11,352 nt of DNA from Ruminococcus flavefaciens (GTDB lineage Bacteria > Bacillota > Clostridia > Oscillospirales > Ruminococcaceae). The DNA lies in assembly GCA_902792495.1 (NCBI GenBank), contig CADBAC010000191.1:1-11352 (forward strand), written 5' to 3'. Made by a program: the position numbers and the translations under genes. This document shows, in pieces, positions 6,580 to 11,352 of the stretch. Numbering within the stretch: position 1 is the first letter of the stretch; each line of letters opens with the position of its first letter. Below the pieces are notes generated by a model. The model was not told where the DNA came from and did not search any database. It saw only the letters and a program-made list of their open reading frames with translations.

Positions 6580-8049
6580 ATGAAATATCGTTCATTCAAG
6601 AAGTTAGCAGCAGCTTGTGCAGCTATGACTGCCGCAGCAGCAGCTTCAGCTTTCGCTTTCAATGCAGGCGCAGCAGGCCTTGCAGGTGATGCTAACTGTG
6701 ACAACAATGTTGATATCAGTGATGCTGTTATCATCATGCAGTCACTTTCCAACCCAAGCAAATACAGTGAAAACGGTTCAGACGCAAAGCATCTCACTGC
6801 AGAAGGCGCTCTGAACGGCGACGTAAATCTCAGAGGCAACGGTATATCCAACGCAGATGCTCTTACTATCCAGAAGTATCTGCTTGATTCTATACAGACT
6901 CTCCCTGAGTCATATGCACAGGGTCAGCCGGATGATAATCCGACAACTTCTTCAACATCTACTACAACTACCACTCAGCCATGGCAGCAGCCTACAACTA
7001 CATCAACTACAACTACTGCACCTGTAAATCCTTCAACAAACCTGAACATCCCTGACCTCGGCACTCCTATGAATGCCAACGCAACAGCTGTTGCTGATTT
7101 CCGCAAGGGTTCAACTCCTCTCTTCTTCGCTTCCGACGGATGGGAGAACGGCGATCCTTTCGACTGCGGCTGGTACAAGGGTCAGACATCCCTCGACAGC
7201 GGTGTACTCACTCTTACTATCGACAAGGACAAGACAGGCAAGTACAACTACGCAGGCGCTGAGTACAGAACTTCCGACCACTACGGCTACGGATACTATG
7301 AGACTTCAATGCAGGCTATCGCTAACGATGGCGTTGTATCTTCATTCTTCACATACACAGGCCCTTCAGAGGACAATCCCTGGGATGAGATCGATATCGA
7401 GATCCTCGGCAAGGATCCAACAAAGGTCCAGTTCAACTACTACACAAACGGTCAGGGCAACCATGAGTTCATGTATGACCTCGGATTCGATTCATCCAAG
7501 GCATTCCATACATACGGCTTCGACTGGCAGCCCGATCACATCACATGGTACGTTGACGGCAAGCCTGTTTATACAGCAAATCAGAACATCCCCAAGACTG
7601 AGGGACGTATCATGAAGTGGGTAACATTCAACAAGGGCGGCGCAGGCAATAATAACCAGCAGCCTCAGACAACTCAGCAGCCATGGCAGCAGCCTACTAC
7701 CACTTCTACTACAACGACCACAACTACTCAGTGGCAGTGGCAGCCTACAACAACAACTACCACAACTCAGCCCGTTCAGCAGGGCGCTATCGCTGACAAG
7801 GGCACACCTATGGATACCTCAGCTACAATGATATCCGACTTCCGTACAGGCAATGCAGGCGACTTCTTTGCTTCCGACGGATGGACAAACGGCAAGCCTT
7901 TCGACTGCTGGTGGTACAAGCGGAACGCTCAGATCAAGGGCGATCACCTCGAACTCAGCGTTGACCGCAAGTGGACAAATGACTCAAATCCTGACTGGAA
8001 CCCTGCTTACTCAGGCGGCGATACTATGAAACTTCCATGCAGGCAATAA
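6580..8049 (+). CDS. Secreted dockerin-GH16 beta-glucanase, N-terminal part of a frameshifted triple-GH16 gene
   Basis: A 489-residue product: signal peptide (about 1-32, FKK then an Ala-rich core), type I dockerin (about 36-105) with calcium loops beginning GDANCDNNVDISD and GDVNLRGNGISNAD, a Thr-rich linker, GH16 module 1 (about 166-352), a second Thr/Gln/Trp linker, and the first 75 residues of GH16 module 2. Module 1 has the licheninase-type catalytic motif WDEIDIEILG (E270 nucleophile, D272, E274 acid/base), pointing to beta-1,3-1,4-glucan. It lacks 26 residues present in modules 2 and 3, so its fold and activity are doubtful. After G480 the frame is lost: DTMKLPCRQ follows and then a stop. 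The ATG at 6580 has AGAGG 8 nt upstream; an upstream ATG at 6562 in the same frame lacks such a site. The dockerin implies docking to a cohesin scaffold outside the cell. The remainder is in the next fragment. Confidence 0.9.
   Translation: MKYRSFKKLAAACAAMTAAAAASAFAFNAGAAGLAGDANCDNNVDISDAVIIMQSLSNPSKYSENGSDAKHLTAEGALNGDVNLRGNGISNADALTIQKYLLDSIQTLPESYAQGQPDDNPTTSSTSTTTTTQPWQQPTTTSTTTTAPVNPSTNLNIPDLGTPMNANATAVADFRKGSTPLFFASDGWENGDPFDCGWYKGQTSLDSGVLTLTIDKDKTGKYNYAGAEYRTSDHYGYGYYETSMQAIANDGVVSSFFTYTGPSEDNPWDEIDIEILGKDPTKVQFNYYTNGQGNHEFMYDLGFDSSKAFHTYGFDWQPDHITWYVDGKPVYTANQNIPKTEGRIMKWVTFNKGGAGNNNQQPQTTQQPWQQPTTTSTTTTTTTQWQWQPTTTTTTTQPVQQGAIADKGTPMDTSATMISDFRTGNAGDFFASDGWTNGKPFDCWWYKRNAQIKGDHLELSVDRKWTNDSNPDWNPAYSGGDTMKLPCRQ
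6937..7029 (+). repeat. Low-complexity Thr-rich linker 1 (dockerin to GH16 module 1)
   Basis: Runs of ACA/ACT threonine codons around QPWQQPTTTSTTTT. The same peptide returns in the linker between modules 1 and 2 (about 7660-7785), and a 20-nt block is identical (6976-6995 and 7678-7697). Linker 3 (about 8451-8561) has a looser version with PWQPQQTT and GWQQPVTTT. Such shared blocks favour unequal recombination inside the gene. Confidence 0.75.
7612..7620 (+). other. Junction of a 26-codon in-frame deletion in GH16 module 1
   Basis: Module 1 runs from RIM directly into WVTF with one Lys between. In module 2 the matching stretch 8343-8420 codes for 26 more residues (MNAWPGK, DDWLKAYNG and PLTARY within it), and module 3 has the same. 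This segment matches the conserved C-terminal part of Bacillus-type licheninases, so the loss should damage the jelly-roll core of module 1. Confidence 0.8.
7873..8021 (+). repeat. 149-bp near-identical direct repeat, copy A (GH16 module 2)
   Basis: This block matches 8640-8788 with a single difference (G at 7922, A at 8689; Arg versus Gln codon). The flanking parts of modules 2 and 3 differ at roughly one base in ten, so the identity is sharply bounded. Its right end coincides with the frameshift junction. Confidence 0.85.
8020..8022 (+). other. Frameshift junction: 31-nt deletion in GH16 module 2
   Basis: Up to 8021 the sequence follows module 3 at offset 767; from 8022 it follows at offset 798. 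The 31 nt corresponding to 8789-8819 are missing. They code for the stretch around EFRTNNFYHYG, conserved in GH16. The frame shifts and a TAA at 8047-8049 ends the upstream reading. Confidence 0.88.
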
Positions 8050-9245
8050 AGAATGACGGCGTTGTATCTTCATTCTTCACATACACAGGTCCTTCCGACG
8101 ATAATCCATGGGACGAGATCGACATCGAGATCCTCGGCAAGGACACAACAAAGGTACAGCTCAACTACTACACAAACGGTCAGGGCAACCATGAGAAGAT
8201 GATAGACCTTGGCTTTGATTCATCACTGGAATATCATACCTACGGTTTCGACTGGCAGCCTAACTATATCGCATGGTATATCGACGGCAAGGAAGTATAC
8301 CGTGCTACAGAAAATATTCCTAAAACAGCAGGCAAGATCATGATGAACGCATGGCCTGGCAAGACTGTTGATGACTGGCTCAAGGCTTATAACGGAAATA
8401 CTCCCCTTACTGCACGTTATCAGTGGGTAACATACAAGAATTCACCAAAGAACGGCGGAAACAATAACAACAACCAGAATCCATGGCAGCCGCAGCAGAC
8501 AACTCAGACTACAACTCAGGGTTGGCAGCAGCCTGTTACAACTACACAGGCTCAGGTAAATGTCCAGAACAACGGCATGAACAAGAATGCTACAATGGTT
8601 TCCGACTTCACAACAGGCAATGCAGGTGACTTCTTCGCATCCGACGGATGGACAAACGGCAAGCCTTTCGACTGCTGGTGGTACAAGCAGAACGCTCAGA
8701 TCAAGGGCGATCACCTCGAACTCAGCGTTGACCGCAAGTGGACAAATGACTCAAATCCTGACTGGAACCCTGCTTACTCAGGCGGCGAATTCCGTACCAA
8801 CAATTTCTACCACTACGGTTACTATGAGACTTCCATGAAGGCTATCAAGAATGACGGTGTTGTATCTTCATTCTTCACATACACAGGCCCTTCAGATAAT
8901 AATCCATGGGACGAGATCGACATCGAGATCCTCGGCAAGGATACAACAAAGGTACAGCTCAACTACTACACAAACGGCGTGGGCAACCACGAGAAGATGA
9001 TAGACCTGGGCTTTGATTCATCTCAGGAGTATCACAGATACGGCTTTGACTGGCAGCCAAGCTATATCGCATGGTACATTGACGGCAAGGAAGTTTACCG
9101 TGCATACGATAACATTCCTAAGACACCCGGAAAGATCATGATGAACGCATGGCCCGGCAAGACTGTTGATGACTGGCTCAAGGCATACAACGGCAAAACT
9201 CCTCTTACTGCATACTACCAGTGGGTAACTTACAACAAGCAGTAA
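8037..9245 (+). CDS. C-terminal fragment of the triple-GH16 gene: rest of module 2 plus complete module 3
   Basis: A 402-codon open frame from an internal ATG; homology with module 3 in fact begins at 8022. Residues 1-135 are the second part of GH16 module 2, with WDEIDIEILG (E27, D29, E31) and the C-terminal MNAWPGK...DDWLKAYNG...WVTY region. A Gln/Asn/Thr linker follows (about 139-175). Residues about 184-402 form a complete GH16 module 3 with its own WDEIDIEILG (E293, D295, E297). It has no signal peptide and no obvious ribosome site before 8037, so on its own it is unlikely to give a secreted enzyme. With the upstream part it would form a protein of about 900 residues. A real pseudogene, strain variation or an assembly error in the repeats are all possible. 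Confidence 0.85.
   Translation: MQAIKNDGVVSSFFTYTGPSDDNPWDEIDIEILGKDTTKVQLNYYTNGQGNHEKMIDLGFDSSLEYHTYGFDWQPNYIAWYIDGKEVYRATENIPKTAGKIMMNAWPGKTVDDWLKAYNGNTPLTARYQWVTYKNSPKNGGNNNNNQNPWQPQQTTQTTTQGWQQPVTTTQAQVNVQNNGMNKNATMVSDFTTGNAGDFFASDGWTNGKPFDCWWYKQNAQIKGDHLELSVDRKWTNDSNPDWNPAYSGGEFRTNNFYHYGYYETSMKAIKNDGVVSSFFTYTGPSDNNPWDEIDIEILGKDTTKVQLNYYTNGVGNHEKMIDLGFDSSQEYHRYGFDWQPSYIAWYIDGKEVYRAYDNIPKTPGKIMMNAWPGKTVDDWLKAYNGKTPLTAYYQWVTYNKQ
8640..8788 (+). repeat. 149-bp near-identical direct repeat, copy B (GH16 module 3)
   Basis: Partner of 7873-8021, with one mismatch. Here it continues smoothly into the 31 nt (8789-8819) that copy A lacks. Codes for the N-terminal part of GH16 module 3, around FDCWWYK and DWNPAYSGG. 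Confidence 0.85.
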
Positions 9246-9293
9246 GACATTAAAAAGACAACTCCTTATTTACAGTTAATATTCTTCCAAAAT

Positions 9294-9327
9294 GCAGAAA
9301 ACTCCCGAGTGATCGGGAGTTTTCTGC
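9294..9327. terminator. Bidirectional terminator between the GH16 gene and the AraC-type gene
   Basis: A perfect 15-bp stem (9294-9308 with 9313-9327) encloses the tetraloop GTGA. The arms contain AAAA and TTTT, so both strands present a GC-rich core followed by a T run. It sits 48 nt after the GH16 stop and 4 nt before the convergent AraC-type stop, and so serves both genes. Confidence 0.88.
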
Positions 9328-9331
9328 GTCA

Positions 9332-10081
9332 TCACGCTTTTTTTATAAGTCCCTGCATTGCGGAACGTTTTTTGTATTCCTTTGGTGTGACACCAATGAA
9401 TTTTCTGAACACTTTAATAAAATAGCTCTGAGAACTGAATCCGAAAAGGTTGCTAATCTCGGTATCGGAATACTCCGAATAAAGCATGAGGTTAGCCGCT
9501 TCTTCCGCTTTTTTCCTGTTGACGTACTCCGAGAAGGGCACTCCTGTCTCGGACTTGAACAGCCTTGACAGATAGGCAGGGCTGATGTCGAGGTAGTTCG
9601 CCGCATCTTCTATCATGATACGGCTGTGAAGATGTTCGCTTATATAGTCGATAGCCTTTACTATCTGCTTGGAGTAGACACCGCTGTTGAGAACAACTCT
9701 CATATGGCGGGTATAGCTTTCTATCATCTCACTGTGTATGGCGTGGACCTGATCCTCTGTGGTACACTCATCCGCCTTCATAATGAATATATCACTGAGG
9801 TTGTAAGCCTCTTCGGGAGTCATTCCCCTGTTTATGCAGTAACGGGCAATAAGCGCCGCCGAGACTGCAAAGTGATACTTCAGGTTGCGAAGCGGGTCCT
9901 TGCTGAGTATTCCGTAGCCTTCACTGCAAAGCGGTGTGGAAAATATGCGCACAAGCTCGATATTACCTGTGCCTATACTTTCATAAAAGGCAATCTCACG
10001 GTCGATGGAGGCGTGTTCAAATACCTCCTCACGCTGGGAAAACAGATGCGACGATATGTATTTCTCTGAACGGTCGCTCAT
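9332..10081 (-). CDS. AraC/XylS-family transcriptional regulator
   Basis: A 249-residue cytoplasmic DNA-binding regulator. The C-terminal 110 residues form the two-helix-turn-helix AraC domain: first motif about 157-178 (IEDAANYLDISPAYLSRLFK) with recognition helix PAYLSRLFK, second about 206-227 (DTEISNLFGFSSQSYFIKVF), then the family signature GVTPKEYKK. The N-terminal half (1-135) is not a recognisable cupin or response-regulator receiver; it resembles the alpha-helical N-domain seen on some Firmicute AraC proteins near carbohydrate genes. Its ligand is unknown. The ATG at 10081 has GAGGTGA about 5 nt upstream. It converges on the dockerin-GH16 gene and is a plausible regulator of it, which cannot be shown from the sequence. 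No transporter or partner kinase lies alongside. Confidence 0.93.
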   Translation of the reverse strand: MSDRSEKYISSHLFSQREEVFEHASIDREIAFYESIGTGNIELVRIFSTPLCSEGYGILSKDPLRNLKYHFAVSAALIARYCINRGMTPEEAYNLSDIFIMKADECTTEDQVHAIHSEMIESYTRHMRVVLNSGVYSKQIVKAIDYISEHLHSRIMIEDAANYLDISPAYLSRLFKSETGVPFSEYVNRKKAEEAANLMLYSEYSDTEISNLFGFSSQSYFIKVFRKFIGVTPKEYKKRSAMQGLIKKA

Positions 10082-10109
10082 TCAAATCACCTCATAATAT
10101 CCTCTATGA

Positions 10110-10126
10110 TGGAGATATTTTCTCCA
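10110..10126. repeat. Inverted repeat in the AraC-type gene leader
   Basis: TGGAGA (10110-10115) and TCTCCA (10121-10126) flank TATTT: a perfect 6-bp repeat between the predicted promoter and the ribosome site of the regulator. It could be an operator for self-control or an mRNA hairpin. Confidence 0.4.
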
Positions 10127-10148
10127 CACGGTCTTTATATATATCATC

Positions 10149-10177
10149 ATTATACCATATCCGCCTTGATTTTGCAA
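10149..10177 (-). promoter_or_regulatory. Promoter of the AraC-type gene
   Basis: On the minus strand, TTGCAA (10177-10172) and TATAAT (10154-10149) lie 17 nt apart, with an extended -10 (TGG before TATAAT). The expected leader is about 60 nt. It is divergent from the rplJ promoter, with about 46 bp between the two -35 boxes. Confidence 0.7.
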
Positions 10178-10223
10178 TAAAAAGTACATGAAACAATTAT
10201 TTTTGAATTTTTTCAGAAAACGC

Positions 10224-10252
10224 TTGACAAATCGGAAATTATGTGCTATAAT
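10224..10252 (+). promoter_or_regulatory. Consensus sigma-A promoter of rplJ-rplL
   Basis: TTGACA (10224-10229), a 17-nt spacer and TATAAT (10247-10252): both boxes match the consensus exactly, and TGC before the -10 gives the extended form. The transcript would start near 10259, leaving a leader of about 183 nt before rplJ. Confidence 0.93.
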
Positions 10253-10287
10253 AATCAAGCTGTGAAATATACAGCATATATCGTACT

Positions 10288-10345
10288 CTAAAGACAGCCG
10301 GCAATATCTCTGATATGTAAGTCCTGCCGAGGAATAGCAATAAGT
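10288..10345 (+). promoter_or_regulatory. Ribosomal protein L10 leader RNA
   Basis: This stretch upstream of rplJ has the hallmarks of the Firmicute L10 leader, the site where the L10-L7/L12 complex binds its own mRNA: AAGACAGC at 10291-10298 and TAAGTCCTGCCGAGG at 10318-10332. CGGCA (10299-10303) pairs with TGCCG (10325-10329), and an inner stem ATATC/GATAT (10304-10308 with 10312-10316) closes over TCT. The asymmetric internal loop between the stems fits the known binding element. It is followed by an attenuator-like terminator. Confidence 0.85.
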
Positions 10346-10364
10346 TTATTATGAACTGTTACTG

Positions 10365-10396
10365 TCCTTTTCTGCGCTGTCGGAAAGGGATTTTTT
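10365..10396 (+). terminator. Attenuator hairpin in the rplJ leader
   Basis: A 10-bp stem (10365-10374 with 10381-10390, two G-U pairs) is followed directly by six Ts (10391-10396), 46 nt before the rplJ start. An internal terminator in the L10 leader fits the transcription attenuation known for rplJL in Bacillus subtilis. An upstream AGCAATAA (10336-10343) is fully complementary to 10395-10402, which overlaps the T run, and could form a competing helix. Confidence 0.8.
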
Positions 10397-10441
10397 ATTG
10401 CTCCCGGATACGATACACATTTTATTCGGAGGTGAAACTAT

Positions 10442-10957
10442 ATGCCAAGCAATGCTGTACTCGAAGCTAAAAAGGCTAAGGTTGACCAGCTCACAGAGCT
10501 CATCAAGAACTCCGTTTCAGGCGTACTCGTTGATTACAAGGGTATCACTGTTGAGGAGGATACTAAGCTCAGAAAGGAACTCCGTGAAGGCGGCGTTCAC
10601 TACTTCGTAGAAAAGAACACTCTCCTTCTCCGTGCTTTCCAGAACTGCGGTATCGAAGGCCTTGAGGAATCTCTCAACGGAACAACTGCTATCGCTCTCT
10701 CAAACGACGATCAGACTGCTCCTGCAAGAATCCTCGGTAAGTTCGCTGAACAGGCAGGTGACGACAAGTTCAACCTGAAGGCTGGTTACGTTGAGGGCAC
10801 CGTTTACGATCAGGCAGGTGTTGTAGCACTTTCCAAGATCCCTTCAAAGGATACTCTCCTCGCTCAGCTCGTTGGTTCTCTTCAGGGTCCCCTGCAGAAG
10901 CTCGCTGCAACTGTCAAGGCTGTTGCAGACAAGAAGGCAGAAGAAGAGGCTGCTTAA
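10442..10957 (+). CDS. rplJ: 50S ribosomal protein L10
   Basis: A 171-residue stalk-base protein. It anchors L7/L12 dimers to 23S rRNA at the translation-factor site of the large subunit. Visible features are the N-terminal MPSNAVLEAKKAKVDQLTEL, SGVLVDYKGITVEEDTKLRK, the VEKNTLLLRAF segment and ALSNDDQTAPARILGKFAE. The C-terminal helical tail from about 135 (LLAQLVGSLQGPLQKLAATV, then an Ala/Lys/Glu end) is where L7/L12 dimers attach. Length is normal for the family. GGAGGTGA at 10428-10435 is 6 nt before the ATG. It is the first gene of the rplJ-rplL operon and is expected to be autoregulated through the leader described above. Codon use is strongly biased to CTC, ATC, AAG and GAC. Confidence 0.98.
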   Translation: MPSNAVLEAKKAKVDQLTELIKNSVSGVLVDYKGITVEEDTKLRKELREGGVHYFVEKNTLLLRAFQNCGIEGLEESLNGTTAIALSNDDQTAPARILGKFAEQAGDDKFNLKAGYVEGTVYDQAGVVALSKIPSKDTLLAQLVGSLQGPLQKLAATVKAVADKKAEEEAA

Positions 10958-10977
10958 TCGCTGCTTAACTGCTTTCA

Positions 10978-11035
10978 GCGGAGATCTCTCCGCAACAGTG
11001 GGATATCCCCACATATCATCGGCGGCATGACCGCC
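10978..11035 (+). other. Three tandem hairpins between rplJ and rplL
   Basis: Within the 127-nt gap lie three perfect stems: GCGGAGA/TCTCCGC (10978-10984 with 10987-10993; realistically 6 bp over ATCT), GTGGG/CCCAC (10998-11002 with 11008-11012) and GGCGG/CCGCC (11021-11025 with 11031-11035). None is followed by a T run, so they are not ordinary terminators. They could be RNA-processing or stability elements that help make more L7/L12 than L10. Confidence 0.6.
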
Positions 11036-11084
11036 ACTATAACATCGCTTAAATGCGAAAATAATTATAAAGGAGATTATTATC

Positions 11085-11352
11085 ATGGCTTCAGAGAAGA
11101 TCACAAAGTTTATTGAAGATATCAAGACTCTTTCAGTTCTCGAGCTTTCAGAGCTCGTAGACGCAATCCAGGAGGAATTCGGCGTAACAGCTGTAGTTGC
11201 TGCTGGTCCTGCTGCAGGCGGCGCTGCTGGCGGCGATGCTGCTGCTAAGACAGAGTTCGACGTAATCCTTGCTTCATTCGGTGACGCTAAGATGGCTGTT
11301 ATCAAGGTTGCTAAGGAAGTTCTCGGTCTCGGCCTTAAGGAAGCTAAGGAAG
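11085..11352 (+). CDS. rplL: 50S ribosomal protein L7/L12 (3' end outside the window)
   Basis: The first 89 codons of the stalk protein L7/L12, which recruits translation factors to the ribosome. Residues 1-33 form the N-terminal dimerisation region ([20 protein letters not shown]). The flexible hinge is rich in Ala and Gly (about 39-54), followed by the start of the globular C-terminal domain: [20 protein letters not shown], then [13 protein letters not shown]. The last third of the domain lies beyond the right edge. GGAG at 11072-11075 precedes the ATG by 9 nt. It is the second gene of the operon, separated from rplJ by the hairpin-rich gap. Confidence 0.98.
   Translation, partial: MASEKITKFIEDIKTLSVLELSELVDAIQEEFGVTAVVAAGPAAGGAAGGDAAAKTEFDVILASFGDAKMAVIKVAKEVLGLGLKEAKE

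Noticed and set aside
7073..7615. A 180-codon plus-strand frame inside GH16 module 1
   Set aside because: Ser/Thr-rich alternate frame of a biased coding region. The GH16 frame carries the catalytic motif and the codon bias.
6950..7785. Repeated ACAACTACA-like tracts as a possible CRISPR or satellite array
   Set aside because: These are Thr codons in protein linkers, irregular in length, in frame, and without unique spacers.
8014..8049. Programmed ribosomal frameshift joining the two GH16 frames
   Set aside because: There is no slippery heptamer, and frameshifting would not restore the roughly ten conserved residues lost with the 31 nt. A deletion explains the break better.
10844..11305. 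A 153-codon minus-strand frame across rplJ and rplL
   Set aside because: It is antisense to two certain ribosomal protein genes and reads through their hairpin-rich gap with low-complexity Ala/Ser residues.

Overview
The window looks like chromosomal DNA from a fibre-degrading Ruminococcus, most like R. albus. A secreted enzyme carries an N-terminal type I dockerin of about 70 residues, with a long segment between its two calcium-binding repeats as I remember R. albus dockerins, joined by Thr/Gln-rich linkers to family 16 glycoside hydrolase (GH16) modules. Shine-Dalgarno sites are AGGAGG-like, promoters are sigma-A-like with 17-bp spacers, and codon use in the highly expressed genes fits a Firmicute of moderate GC. 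The species call is inference from domain style, not from a database match.

Layout. (1) 11-3405, minus strand: a two-gene unit. A membrane PAS/degenerate-GGDEF/EAL protein, predicted to degrade cyclic di-GMP, is followed 53 nt later by a sugar-binding-type lipoprotein. No transporter genes are present. (2) 3593-6396, plus strand: a strong promoter, then a GH25 muramidase, mannose-6-phosphate isomerase (manA) and a ROK glucokinase (glcK), closed by a clear terminator. (3) 6482-9327, plus strand: a dockerin plus three-GH16 gene (mixed-linkage beta-glucanase type). It carries two deletions: a 26-codon in-frame loss in module 1 and a 31-nt loss in module 2 that breaks the frame. Only module 3 is complete. 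(4) 9332-10081, minus strand: a convergent AraC-type regulator sharing a bidirectional terminator with the GH16 gene. (5) 10224 to the right edge, plus strand: the ribosomal stalk operon rplJ-rplL, with a consensus promoter, an L10 leader, an internal terminator (attenuator) and three hairpins between the genes. rplL runs off the window.

How it fits together. The GH16 protein would release gluco-oligosaccharides outside the cell. ManA and glucokinase feed mannose-6-phosphate and glucose into glycolysis. The AraC protein is a natural candidate regulator of the neighbouring glucanase, whose promoter has a good -10 but no visible -35. The binding-protein/EAL pair could couple sensing of an outside ligand to cyclic di-GMP level. 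These links are inferred from neighbourhood. The most notable signals are the broken triple-GH16 gene, with a near-identical 149-bp duplication ending at the frameshift junction, and the binding-protein/phosphodiesterase pair.
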